64,000 bases of DNA from Onchocerca volvulus (Eukaryota > Nematoda > Chromadorea > Rhabditida > Onchocercidae), in NCBI GenBank assembly GCA_000499405.2, contig HG738138.1, forward strand, positions 12,401,208-12,465,207, in the 5' to 3' direction. Positions 25,001 through 38,300 of the stretch are shown piece by piece. The notes beneath the pieces were generated by a model that had not been told where the DNA came from, did not search any database, and saw only the letters and a list, made by a program, of their open reading frames with translations. The translations under genes were made by a program, and so were the position numbers. Every line of letters begins with the position of its first letter. Position 1 is the stretch's first letter.

Positions 25001-26172
25001 AAAAACCCCATGTATAAATCCATAGCTTTTCTACATGGGGCTTTCAAGATGTTCCGAACTATCGCTTTAGAAAATAAATAATTAATTAATTCAATGATCA
25101 CCTATACTTGAAGTCGTTCCCATAAAAGTTAGTGTTTTCTCGTCCATTTAAGCTTACGTCTGATTTCGAATTTCCTCTTCAGCTTAGATATGATAACGAT
25201 GCACTTGTTAGATCATTTCAAGCTTAAGCAATCAAAAATATGGATCATTAGGAAGGAACTAAACAATGCAAACTACCATATTATGACATATATTATGCAT
25301 TAAAAATGTTACGGTTCCTGATTCGGAAAAGCACATTATCCATCCGTTCTCTACTCCTTCTCTTCAATGGTCAGTGAATTTTGAATGACTTCTAGAATCT
25401 AGATGAAACTCAAAACGGTGAACTTTAGCGTAATTAGAAAAGCTCAGGAGGTAAAGCTGCAAATTATGCTAAACAACTTAACGAAAAGGTGATGAAGCAA
25501 TTTAAACAAAAGAATCGAAAGGAAGAAGATGGATGACGGCAATTAAAATCTTAAATTAATTTCTGATCTTTTTCTTTTTCTTTTTTTCGTCTTCCTAATA
25601 ATTTTCTTATTCGTATGAGTGATATATTATGCGAGCAATAAATATACTGCAGAACTATATATATGTTGGTGTTATGATGCAGCATAATTTGAAGACTGTC
25701 AATTTAAAAAAAAAAAAAAAAAAAAGGGAAAACAAATAAAAGCTGAAGATGAATAAATTTCATGTGTTTTACAGAATACATATCTTGTATGATCTGCATT
25801 TATCGCTTATTTGTTTATTGATCAATTTGTTGTGGTTGCTGCAATTGTTATTTTAATAAAATAAAAAAAAATTTTTTTTTTAAACAAAAATATCAGCTAA
25901 ATGAGCAACTTAAGTTTTAGTTAGAATGTACAATCAATTGATAAATTTGAAAAATATCTATGTGAAAATTTTCATTATATTTTATCGTATTTGAAAGATG
26001 TAATTCTTTTTTCTTTTTTTTTTCCACCATCATAGGCATTTTTTCTGAAAATTTGATAATGAATTTCCTAAAGATTTAAAAATTTTGTTCTCGATTAGTT
26101 TGTAATGAATTTTCTTTTTTGTTTATTTTCTTTTTTTTTTTTTTTTTTTGGTGATAAAGCTTATCTGAAATT
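22036..26172. other. Spacer between the CysRS-like gene and the flavin oxidoreductase gene
   Basis: This holds the 3' regions of two convergent genes. No exon was recognised; the open frame at 24112-24360 (minus) lacks resemblance or splice context. A pre-miRNA-like hairpin lies at 24985-25059. Poly(A/T) tracts occur near 25707-25725 and 26130-26150, the latter just downstream of the oxidoreductase stop. Confidence 0.6.
24985..25059. ncRNA. Candidate pre-miRNA-like hairpin
   Basis: The 75-base segment folds on itself. 24985-24988 pairs with 25056-25059. After a 2x2 internal loop, AACA pairs with the TGTT at 25050-25053. The stem then continues through interrupted pairs to a perfect 9-bp segment, CCCCATGTA (25006-25014) with TACATGGGG (25032-25040), closed by a 17-base loop. 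Arm length, small internal loops and terminal loop fit a microRNA precursor, but the sequence does not match a miRNA I recognise. Either strand could be the sense one. Confidence 0.35.
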
Positions 26173-29100
26173 TTAATGAATGAATTCAAAATCAAGCTCA
26201 TCGGTACTTTTTTTATCTCCAAATAATCCATATCGATGTTTTTTAGATTCCTTGTCATCCTTGCTTGCCATTGTTGTGATGGTAGTTTCGGTAGAATGAA
26301 GAATATCAGTGGATCCGCCAGTTAAATCATCACCATGCATCATGAATCTATTAGAATCATTGGCTAAAAATGCTTTATCATGCCCGAAATCCGATGATAA
26401 CCTATGACCTGCATTGGTAACGCCATAGCTCTCCGTATGGACCTCATATTTACGTCCATCATCTCCCGTCATTTCTTCTGTTTTCATCGTGAATTGCATG
26501 TCCGGTTGATGTTTTCCATCACCTTCACCGAGCATCTCATCAAATTTATTTCTTGTCGATGAAATCAAATTTTGTACAGAATCTGGTAACGCCGATGAAA
26601 TAAATCCAGTCAATCCTTCTCTCTTGGTCGGTCTACTATTATCCATCATAGATTTCTCAACATCAAACTCCGGATGAATCTGATTTATGTCAACTTTTTC
26701 ATTTGATAAATTTTCGGCACTTTTTATATCCTTTGATTCATCACTGGGAATTCCATAAATTTCACTATGATAAGTCTCTTCCGGTGATTGTCCAGTAGCT
26801 GAACGTTTATCATAATATTCTTCATATACAACGGACTCACCATTCCCACCCTTAAATGTTGAATCAAATAATGTTGAATATGTCGTTGATGATATTTTAT
26901 AAGGGTCATCATCACATGAAAGTTCTTCCCATCCTGGCTTGACAATTCCACCTTGAACGAAGCCTTCTACATGTTGATCCTTCAAATCTTTGGCTATGGG
27001 ACACTCTCGGACGTGATCATCCGTTGTCATATCTTTTACTTCTGCTCGTGAATCATCTTTTATAACATTGCTTCTGTCTTCATGGAAATAATTACCAGGT
27101 AAATCTCTCGTGAAATCAGTTCTTTCCAAGAAATATTCATCCGCATCATCTCGAATACGATCTTCAATTATTTCTTTTGGAATATATGCTTCCGTTATGC
27201 CTTCAATAGCATGCGCTTCTGCTATGTCTTTTTTAGAATGATCTTGCAAAAGTTCGTCTTTATGTCCTTCCGTGTCCTGAAATTCTGGAGGATCTGTAAA
27301 CTGTTCGCCATCTTTTCCAGGAAACAGTTCGGGTTGAGGCGACAATTTACTCATCGGTTCCTCTATAAATGATGTTGCCATATCGTCTGAAACACCATAT
27401 ATTTTCTTCTGCATCACCTCTTCGACAACATTTTCATCGATAGTATAATTCTCGTCTCCAACGGGACATTCCCTCTCAGTCATTGGATATTCTTCATTTT
27501 CAGTACCTAGATTTTCTGAATTTTCCTGTTCTGAAGGTTTCATTATATCATTAGTATCTTTAGTTTCCTCAACAACCCCAAAAATAATCGGCTTATCATC
27601 ATCTGATAATCCCGAAATTACTTCTGTTGTTTCCTTCGTTTCTGTTTGTTGGATGACGCACAAAGTTTCCTCGTGATGTTCATCCTTATCAATTTCTAAT
27701 CTTGCTTTGGCTTTTTCGTCTTCCTTGCGTAATCCTTCCGTGATATCTTTAACTACTTCATCTACAAGTTTTACATCTTCTTCGTATGCAGATTCCAGTA
27801 CATTTTTGACATCATTGAAACTGGCATCCAGTGCTTCAGCGACAGTATTCAAAACTCCATTAGCATGTTTACTGGAATCATCCGTTACTGCTTCAGGTTT
27901 TGGTAATTGAGCTGATTCTCGTCGAGGTGATTCCAAGAAATCCGATTGAGTCAGAGTTACTTTTTCAATTGTTTCCTCAATAACATCCACGCCACCATCA
28001 GACACATTTTCATGTCGTTTCACCACCTTACGAATCGAATCTTCCACAATATTTTCTTGTAAATCGCCTGGTGCTCCATATTCTAGCTGTTTCTTCACTA
28101 CATGATGCGTTTCCTCCTCTATCAATTCGCTGTCTGAATTAACGATATCTGTGGTTAATTTACGTTCATCTGCAATAGATTCTATCCCTCTTGATGACTG
28201 ATAGATTCGCTCAAGCATACCTTCATCCAATAATTCTGGATTTACAATGGTTTTCGGATAACCGATAACCAATTCACCAACTGATTTTTGCTTTTCATGC
28301 AAATGTAAATTTCTCTTGAACAGTTCGATATGATCTGGATTGGATGCATCCATTACAGTCAGCATGTAAGCATGTTGCCAAAGTTGTGATCCGGCAAAAT
28401 TTTGCCTAAAAAAGCAAAAAATCAATTTGGTGTAATATAACATTGTTCCCGTATAATCAAAATTTTTTGATTATTCTTGAACACTCATTTTTGTTCTTTT
28501 TTTTCTTCTAACGACTTTCCAATTAAAAGTTTTTCGTACCATCAATCACGAAGCTATCCCGCTTGTTTCTTTTTTTTTCCTTAATTTACTACGATATTAT
28601 CGAAATGATATCTATTTTTCTAAGTAAAAGAGTTTCCGACAATTCAATCAAACTTCTTGTTCTATTTCTCGTATAAAACTAATTCCATTCTCAAATAATG
28701 ACGAAAAAAAAAAAAAAAAAAAGAAAAAAAAAACAAAGACATTACTCGATGGAATAATCCAAAGGATCGAACAATGATTTCGTTGCACCTTTCACTTCTC
28801 CAGCAAATAATCTTTTTGGCAGATCTTTAAGCAAATGTTTACTATTTTCTCAATAAATTTGATATTTCATTCTTTATCCTGTCATTTCAAGTATTGAAAA
28901 TTAAGTGTTTATACATTTAATTTTTTTTTTTAAAATATTTCCATTCAATTATTTTCTTTGTATAATCTTAAATAAAAAGTTCGTTTAGATTAATTTATGA
29001 ATTAAATTTACAATTTTAAGTTAAAATTGCAATTTTCTTATCAACATTTAATTACTTACAACGAAGATTAGTAACTGAAAGGATATCTTGGAAAAAATAC

Positions 29101-32100
29101 AATGAAATTTGATGGAACCTGGTTCCGCAGCTACAGGTCTCGCAAGTGAAACACCTGCCGCCCAACCGTCACGGACCGCAGCGACCATTTCCGGAAGAGT
29201 TACAAATCCACCATTCATAAATAATTTTGTTCTTGTCAAATTATTCCTTATCTGAACCGATATTTTTATGCATATATTGAATTCAAAATTCAGAATCAAA
29301 TTCGGCATCTAACTTAGAAATAGGTTTCAGCTTGTGATAAATAGACAAATTATTCGTGCTTTATTAAATTGGAATATTTTGATAAAAAAGAAATTGGATA
29401 TTGAAGATATTAATATTTCAAAGGATTAATGAAGAACCATTATTTCTTCCAATAATGAAAAATAACATACTGCAAGTACAAATTTTTGATAGAAATATTC
29501 ACAATTCTTCGGATCATCGTTACGTTTTAGATCTTTGATCAAATTGTAATGTCCACCCGTTATTGCTATGTAATCAAAGCCGGTTTTCTGTAAAAAAAAA
29601 CAGAAATGAAATAAAAATAAGTTAATAAAAGTGAATTTATAAATTGAAAAAAATTAAAAGATTTTAAAATGATATGAAGAACATTGAAGAATAAGTGCTT
29701 TGCAAATAAATAAATTACTATTAAGGAAGACGCAATTTTTTGCATTGCATTTCGATATTTGTTAAGGAAATGAAGTAAATTTATTTTTAGATTTGAAATT
29801 CGAGAATTTTTCATACTTGAAATGAATTGAGATATTTTTTTTTCTTTTTTGTATCAAGCGGATAAAAAAAAATAGCTAGCTAAAGAAAATAGTGAAAATG
29901 AATTTCTATCAACCATGTAAAATGATTTATTGCTGTGCAATCATTGAAAACCTGCTAGTTTTTGCTGAAAATTCAAGAAAAAAAAGATTGACGAATGTCC
30001 AGCACGGAAGTTATTCGACTTTCTTGAATAATCTAGAAATAGACTTCTGGATGCAACTGTTTAGTTTCTTGAGATAATTCGGCAACAATCTAAGAATCCG
30101 AAAAGGATAAATGATGCCTTTGCGATTTCACATGACGATTACTTTATTCTTCCAACTAAATTATCGATTTACTAGGTGCATTATTTCCAAACTCTTCGTC
30201 AACTAATAAATTTGCTTTTGACGAAATATCAGGAATTTGAGATTTTGTTCAGATTATTCAGATGAAAAAGAATGATATGAGAATAAGTGAAATAAATTAG
30301 CTCATATTTTGCGTAAACAAAAGTAAACGGAAGCAAAAATAAGATTTCTCGAAGGAATGATACTAAACTGAAATACTGAAAACAAAGCGGAAAAATTGAG
30401 AAAATTTAATTGCAACATTTCTTTTTACGATTAATTTAAATAATGTTTTTTTAAATCAAAAAATTATTTGCATTAGTTCTTTTCTCGAAATTTTCACGGG
30501 AATTGTAAGAAACTTTTCCGGTAATTATACAAAATAGTTAGAAGAAAAAAAAAAAGCTATTAGGATAGAAAATATATTCACCTCAACATTATGAACAAAT
30601 TCACCAAATGCATCAGCGTTGTAATCAGGCTCAAAATTGCCGCAGAATAATTTGAGACCAATCACAAAACGACTTGGTTTGCAGATTTTCATTCTTGAAG
30701 AAATAAACATTTATGTAATCAGATACAATCAAATATGGTGATAGAAAATTGTGCAAAAAAAAAAAAAAAAAATTTCTCATGCAAAAAAAAAATTTAAAAA
30801 TTGATTTTAAAAAATATTCCAAGTTGATCATTTGCGTATAACCAAGTCATCGCTTTGCAAATAACCAATATCATCGAAAAATTCCGTGAAACTTTGATAA
30901 GTTCGTCGTGAAGAAAATAAATGAAAAATTGTATAAATTATTAAATAACTGATAAGATGTTGTTAATGAGGTGATAAAGATTGATACCGTATAGCTTGGA
31001 TAATTTTGAATAAAATTTTGGCACGATTTTCTAAATTGCCACCGAATTCATCGTTCCGGGTATTAGCACTACTTGTGATCAATTGTCCAAGAGCGAAGAA
31101 ATAAGCGCATGAAATTTCCACACCATTGAAACCTTAACTAATTAAATTTTATTAGAAAGTTTTGCTACATTAATGACCAAATTTTCATTTAATTTTCAAA
31201 TGAATCATTTGAAACTTTGTTAAATTATCATGATTTAAGGCATTGCTAAAGGGAAGAAGTTTTACAGTTATTTGGCTGATTTCCAAAAAATATTATACAG
31301 TTAAAAATAATAAGAATTTTGTAATATGAAAGACATTGGTATCAACATTCAAATCAAATATTGATTTTGAATATGAATCAATAAAATACAATGTTTTCAT
31401 ATTTAAATAAATAAGAACTTGATACCAAAAACTTTTGGTATCGAAACAATAGCACTAATTAGCTACGCTGCTTAATGCCAGATAGTAAAACATATAGTAT
31501 CCAACCACATTAATACTTGACCGATGTCATCGTAGAACTTTATTTCTGAAATTCTTTAGCAATACTTTCGAAATCAAAAAATTAAATTATTTTTATTAAA
31601 TGCGAAAAAATGGAAACAAACCGCATTGTTGAGCATAGCATGCAGCATAAGCATAATCATTAATCAGTTCGCTAATTTCTTTCCGTGTCAATTTATTGAT
31701 ATTGAAATCTGTTTTATGCGGCAAATCAGCAGCATACTTTCCAGGCTAAAAATAGAAATATAAAAATGACAGAAGTTGAAAAAAAATGCTTCCAAATAAA
31801 ATTTCAATCCAAAATTAATTCGCATTGTTATATGATTTGCAGTGATAAATTATTTATCAATTATTCTACATTGCAAGAAAAGATAAAATAAGCAAAGAAA
31901 GGAACTTTTGGAACTTTTTCTATCTATTGTACAAGAATATAAGAATAAGTTAGATGTAGCAAGAAGAATTTTGCTAAATTATACATCATCCAATCGATCG
32001 CATGGCTCATTTTATTTATTTTAATTATTTGTCATATCATATATCAAAGGAAAAATTTTTTTTTATTAGTTTTTAAGAATCGGTGTAAAATTTAATTTTG

Positions 32101-32809
32101 TTATATAAGGCTCTGAAATTCATTTTTTTTCCAAAAATTTAATAACAACTTAATGGTTAAAAAAAAAAAAAAACAAACAAAAAAAAAAGGAAAACAGAAG
32201 CAAAAGCATTGCATTTTTATATATTGCAAAACGACTAAGTTTTTATTAGCAATTAATTTTTCATGGAGTAAATGTGATTTAAACAATGCGTAAAATATTT
32301 TAATTTAAAATTATGCATAATTTTGTTTAAGTAAACAATTTTTCGGAGTTAATTTGTAGTACATAATTGTTTTAGTTAACATATATGAAGGTTTTTTTTC
32401 TAAAAATGATCTGCTATAATATTTAAAATTTCTTTTAAAAGATTATTTTAAATTTTTCTTAAATATCTAAAATGATTTTTTTTTCCTGTGGAACGAAATA
32501 GAATTGTTTCAAGTTTAAAAGCTAGGACAGTCCAATTTTTTACTTTCAATTTAGAACAACTTATTTGACTGAATACAACACATATCGTGTACTATTGAAA
32601 AATTTTGTTGAATAGAAAATAACTATCATTTTATTTGATAAATTTTGTACATTTAATAGTTCTAAATTGAAACAAACAGAATTTATTGATTGATTTTTTT
32701 GTTTCTTTTTTTCGAATTTAGATAGATAAATGTCCATTACAAGCTGTAAGAAAATCAAATTATCTGCTTCTTAATATATTTTTCCAATCTTTGCTATCAA
32801 AATAACTGG

Positions 32810-32852
<43 letters not shown>

Positions 32853-35320
32853 CTTCTTCAAATACTATCAAATGTGTTTTACATCAAATTGAAGCTAATT
32901 TAAAGAAATTTCAAAAAAAAAAAAAGAGATAAAATAAACATGGAACAGCTGGGCGATAATGATATTTCCATTTCTTGTGGCGTATTCCGTCCATTCCTTA
33001 AATGCATTCCGACGCACTTCAGAATCCAATTCCCTATCGATGATCACACTGCCTGGTGCTTCGATATCTTTCTGAAATAAAGAGATAACCAGAAAAATTA
33101 ATGGAAGAATTAAAAAAAGAAATTGATAATTCTAATAAATAAAATCATCCTGAAATATTCAAATGTTACTTGGAAGCAATAATATTTTTAACTCAAAAAT
33201 AAATGGCAAAAAAAAAAAAAACAAAAAAACAAAAGAAAAAAACAAAAGCAAAAAACGAAAAAATTCGATCTAACCAATAAAATTTTAAATCCGAAAAAAA
33301 ATACATCGAAAAAATAATTAGGATGTTGCAAAAAGTATTTTTAGTAACAAAATCTCTAAAAATAGATCAAAAAAAGATAGAAAAGTTTTAAAAGAAGCAA
33401 AGAAAAAAGAAAAAAATCTTAAACAAATATAGGAATAGAAATCAAATCATTTATAAAATATTTGGAATGTGTGAAATTTGAAATATTTAAAATACACATG
33501 CCAAGAATATTGTCTGTCGATAATATTTTTTCGATTAATTTTATTCTCTTTTTTTTTTTTACTGTGATAGCAAGAAATTTTTGTGAAAAAAAAAATGAAT
33601 ATTTCATTTTATAAATTGTAGTTTTTCGCATAAAAGAAGCAAGTTTTCCTTATAATTTCCTCGTTGTTTATTACAATTTGCAGTGAACCTATTTCTGACA
33701 ATAAGAAGTAATATTTGTCTTCAAAAAATTAAAATTTTTTGTGTAGATGCACAAAAAACCAATTGAAATTAAACTTTTTTTTTTCGTTTCTTTCTTCCCT
33801 TCTTTTTTTTGTCATTCCATCATGACAAATTTCAGGAAAAAATGAAGCTAAAAAAGTAAAAACAAGGAATTACCCCATTAATCATAATACAACCAGTAAC
33901 GATAGTCCCGAAACCTCCATCAGCAAATTTTTCATACAAATTAATCAATTCGCGTGTTGGTATACCACACTTCTTCATATCATTCTTATCATATGTTGCC
34001 AGCTAACAAAAAAAAAAATTAATTAAAATTAGTAGAAAATGAATGGTACTATTATAAAAATTTCAAGCATTTCGAAAATCATTTAATCAGCTTAATTCAG
34101 TATGAATTATTTCTGCAGTATTTGATTTAGGATATATTCCTACTTATTAATGTTAAAATTTTTCTTCTTTAGGTACTTATTTGAATGAATAATTTTGAAG
34201 TCAATCAAGCAATGCATCATTTGAAATATAGTGAGATTTTAACTAATTATTCGAATTGCCATTATAGCATTTTCAGTTTTTCCACCCATCTCTTGCATCA
34301 AAAAACCAATTGAAATTATCTGAATTGTGAAGAGCTGAATTGAAAATGAATTAAGAATTTAAATGGTTATATTTAGTTAGAAAACAAGTAAATGCTTTAG
34401 TATTAAATTTAATGAATGTTAACCAAAATTAAATTTTGATTTTTTCAGTTTTTTTCAAAATAATACTGAATGTGATGAGTCATTTAATTACAGTGTAACT
34501 CTATGCATTGAAAGTAAGAGAAATAATTGCAAACAGATGAAGTGAAAGTTTCTAAAATTAAAGAAATAATATAATCTCTTAATTAATTTATTTTCTTAAC
34601 TCAATTACAATATATGCTTTCAACATTTTAATGTTGTAACTGAGCTAGGAAAATAATATCATTGAAAGTGAAAACTTTGGATTTTTTTTTTTTTTTTTTG
34701 AAAGATATTATGATACGCTTCTAATTCTCTGCTTTTTTGTCGCTTTTCTTTGAATCAATGGACCGGATTTTGTAGCTTAATTAAAGTACTGAAAACTACC
34801 AACAAAAATAGAATCGTACTTGAACACAATTGATATCTTTTCAATTCTCCTATCCTCCTCGTTTCTCAATTTTTATAAATACAGTAAGTGCAGATGAAGA
34901 TTTCTCATCTACCCTTTTATCATACATTTCTTGAACAAATGAAAAAGCGGGAAAATTTTTCATAGATAAGTATGTCTGAGAAATCGGGTCAAATCAAATT
35001 ATTTTAGTATTTGAAATATTAAATTTTGCAACTTTTAATCGAAGATGAATTGAATTTGCAACAATAAATCAGTAATTCGAAGCTTTAAATAAACAAATGA
35101 ATCAATAAAGTAAATTGAAAAATTGTTGAAATTCGATTACCTGTTCGCTCATTGCACTTTTCATTATTCGATTAGGCGTAACAACATTGCTTGCATACGG
35201 AAAACGTAATCGTTCACCGAGACTCATCTTAATCACTTCCGGATCCACATCAGGACAATCCCAACGTGTTGTTGGTTCCTTGTTGATATTAAAGATACCG
35301 TTTGCTACCATCTCATGCAC
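26173..35320 (-). CDS. NADH:flavin oxidoreductase (old yellow enzyme family) with long acidic C-terminal tail
   Basis: Ten minus-strand exons (35320-35141, 34002-33874, 33071-32940, 31745-31622, 31132-30988, 30693-30582, 29587-29471, 29251-29119, 28824-28746, 28405-26173) join in phase to 1127 codons plus stop. Residues about 38-385 are the OYE TIM barrel: LRFPYASNVVTPNRIMKSAMSE at the start, FADGGFGTIVTGCIMI, IIIAQLFHPGKYA, a GFNGVEI strand, the ENRAKILFKIIQAIR helix, then FMNGGF and SLARPVAAEP at the FMN phosphate end. The family usually has His-x-x-His/Asn after GVEI; here it is S196-C-A-Y199. The last exon (744 codons) first completes the family C-terminus (AGSQLWQ) and then runs ~680 residues rich in Asp, Glu, Ser, Thr and Lys, with no membrane segment, ending DFEFIH. 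Three introns end in AAG. The first ATG may not be the true start, since no acceptor is visible just before it. FMN binding is plausible; ene-reductase activity is doubtful. Confidence 0.88.
31421..31442. repeat. Perfect 10-bp palindrome in intron 4 of the oxidoreductase gene
   Basis: GATACCAAAA at 31421-31430 and its exact reverse complement at 31433-31442 are separated by two bases. It lies in the intron between exons 4 and 5. No function can be assigned. Confidence 0.75.
32812..32852. repeat. TA microsatellite
   Basis: About twenty AT dinucleotides with one G interruption, in the intron downstream of oxidoreductase exon 3. Confidence 0.95.
34587..34658. repeat. Inverted repeat in intron 1 of the oxidoreductase gene
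   Basis: The left arm at about 34587-34611 and right arm at about 34633-34658 are complementary at roughly 20 of 23 core positions. A second, inner perfect 7-bp pair (CAACATT with AATGTTG) partly competes with the outer arms. It could form a ~70-base hairpin in RNA. Confidence 0.6.
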
Positions 35321-38300
35321 GCTTTTTTTTTTTATGCTTGGAAAGAAAACAGAAGAAAAAATGTTAGAAATCGAAAAATTTGTTGCGAAACTTTGAAATT
35401 CAAGAAACGAAAAAGAAAGAGTATAAACGGACTACAAACTGCAATGCCTACTGTTCAGATGATTCAGATGAAACGCGGGAAAAAAAGAAAGAAAAAACAG
35501 TCAAAAAGAATCGATAGAAAATGACAGTTTTAAAAATAATCCATCAATTTAAACTAACCTTTTATCCTAATGATGTTTACATGCTTAGACAAATCTATGT
35601 TTTCTGTCAATTGAAAACGTCTTAGAAAGGAAAGGTATGAAGAATTCTCGGGATAATAATATTTTTATTTGAATATTTAGTATGGCTGAAATATGAATGA
35701 TAGGAATGAAATAAATGAATGAATATTATCACATCAATCATAAATATATGATTAGCACAAGCTCCTATCAATTAAAATCTAGCATAATTGATTAATTGTT
35801 GCACTATTATAGCATGCATAATTTCATCTAAGCACTTAGAAATCAGATGAGAAAGGATATTATAAGTGTAGCATGGGAAAAATAGTTGAAACAGACAGTG
35901 ATAAATTCAAGATTGTTGTGAATAGCAATTATAAGAGAGGAAAGAGTATGAGTAATTAAGTGAAAATAAATTAATTATAGACTAAGTCACCTTCCTTTGA
36001 TTAATATCGAAAAAAAAATGTTCTGAATTGATAATACCAGGAATTCATTTTTGTTAAGGTGGAAAATTAAATGAAATATCTATTTAAGAATTATTTTACA
36101 AATCTTTCATTATTCATCGTCATTTTTTACAAAACTGAGAAGTGCAGTACATTATCGTGAAAATAATAAGGAATATAGTATCGCAAAAATTTTAATCAAA
36201 TTATGATAGAGCTATTAATCGATAATGATTTCAGTGATCTCGAAATATCAGCAGTCGAAATAAATTGAATGAAATTGAATGGAACAATTTAACGACAAAA
36301 TACTTAATGAATCTTTTTCATATATGTCTGTAAAAATTACTTTGTCATCAGCAAGAAAAATAATATCATATGGTTGTGAAGAAATAGTTGAATACGAAGG
36401 TTATATTCTTAAAATTGTAAATCTTCCCAATGAAATTTTAAATTTTCATGGCAACTTTTGGAAAAAATGCAGCTAAGTTTGAAGAATAAGAAAAAAAAAA
36501 TGAGTGATACAGAAAACAAAGATGATAAAATTTATAAAAGTTTGTCATCTTGACAAGAAAGAAAAAGAAGGAATGAAATAGAGAGTGTATTTAAGACTGA
36601 TAAGGGAAAAATTTCAAAATAAGGACATCTGTCGGTTGCTTTTGCAAACATAAGATAGAAAGTAGGAAGTTGATGGAAAATGAGATGACTGATTTGAAAC
36701 GAAAAAAAAAGGCCAAGGTTTCCTACATTCGCTGCATTTGCCATTTTTTCTGTTTGTTCAATCTCTTTATTCTCGCCCTTTAGGCTCTAGGCTCATAATT
36801 CAAATCTTAGCTAGGCTAGACTTACAACAGTCTTCAAATATGTGAGCATTGCCGAAGGACTAAAAAAGTGACAGAGAATTAGTAAATATCAAATGACAAT
36901 AGAAGAACGAGGAGTTTGTTGCTGTTTTGAAGTCTCGATTACAGAAAAATGCGGGGAAAAAAGAAGAAAAATCGAAATTGTCAACGTTACAACTATTTTT
37001 TTTAAATTTACAATCTATTTGGAGTAATTTTTTTCCTGTCATTTACCGGGTTATCCTTATCTTTTATCGATGTATCAGTCCTGGGAGAAAAAGAAAAACT
37101 AACTAACATTTGTCTAATACGATTTTAAGCAGAAAAACACGCAAGGCTTAAGCTTAAGCTAAGCTAAGAAAAAATATCCAGAAAGCTTATACTTCAGGTC
37201 AATTTGCATATTTGTGTCTTGTTTCCCAATCCTAAAAAAAAGAGGACGATGTTTTCGGTCGTTATTAAAGGAATTCCCGAAGTTTTAAATGTGTATGCAT
37301 TTAATGTCCACATTTTTTTTGGGGCTTTATGTTCCTGTGTTATACAATAATGACATTATCCAATTTTAAATGACAGCAAACATAAATCAGGATTTCGACA
37401 TTTTAATATTTTGTTTGTACGTTGCTTTTTTCTTTTCACATTGAATCTGACGGATAAAATAGTTTGAAATGTTAAAAAAAAAAACTTATCTTTTAAATTT
37501 TCTCAACATTCTCCCTCATTATGCTGTTAATGTTAGCGGTTTTGTATATTGTAAAAATTAAAATTCAATTTGCTGAAAAGAAAATTAGTTAGAAAAAGTA
37601 AAGAGTATAAATTCAAATAAGAAAGAATTGAAACAAAATCTAACCATAATCGAAAAGTTTGAAGAAAAAAAAGCTTGTAGAAAATTTCTGCTTTCAACAT
37701 TGGATACCGTGATACACATATAGAAGTGGGAAATGGATATAGGCAAAATAAATCATTTGTTCTCGATGAATTTACAATCATATTTATCGGAAATCTGATC
37801 CGCAACATCCTTTAAATGTATGGATTGATACATCCAGAAAAAATCAAATCACAAAACAAGCAAAATTAATCTAATTGGAAGTGATATCTTTCAAAAAAAA
37901 AAAAAAAAAAAAAAGAAACAACGAAAACAGGTGAATTGTTGAAAGAAGACATGAAAATAAACTGTGAAAGGAGGAATGAAAATGAGGAGGAAGAGGAAAA
38001 GTATGAAGTTGAGGATTCGACAATGCTAAGTGGTTAGTTGGCAGTTTCAGTTAAATGTTTCGTTGGTTTACAAGAATGGGAGTGGTATAGCATTGAATTT
38101 CTTTAAAACAGCGATGTCTATTTGAAAATAAAAAAAAAAAAAGAAACAAACAAAGAAATAAAATGAAAAAAAATTTAAAAAATAAAAGAAAAATAGACTA
38201 AACCTCCAAAGCCTTATGAAATGAATGAAGTTGAAAAAAAAGTAACTCTTTTCTCTCTCTCTTTTCTTTCCTCCATCTTTTTTTTTTTGTTTTTTTGTTT

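Noticed and set aside
26724..26951. Alternative minus-strand frame inside the acidic tail exon
   Set aside because: Overlaps the long coding frame in a different register and has no independent support.
36279..36476. 65-codon plus-strand frame
   Set aside because: Isolated, no splice context or homology I can recognise, and typical of AT-rich background length.
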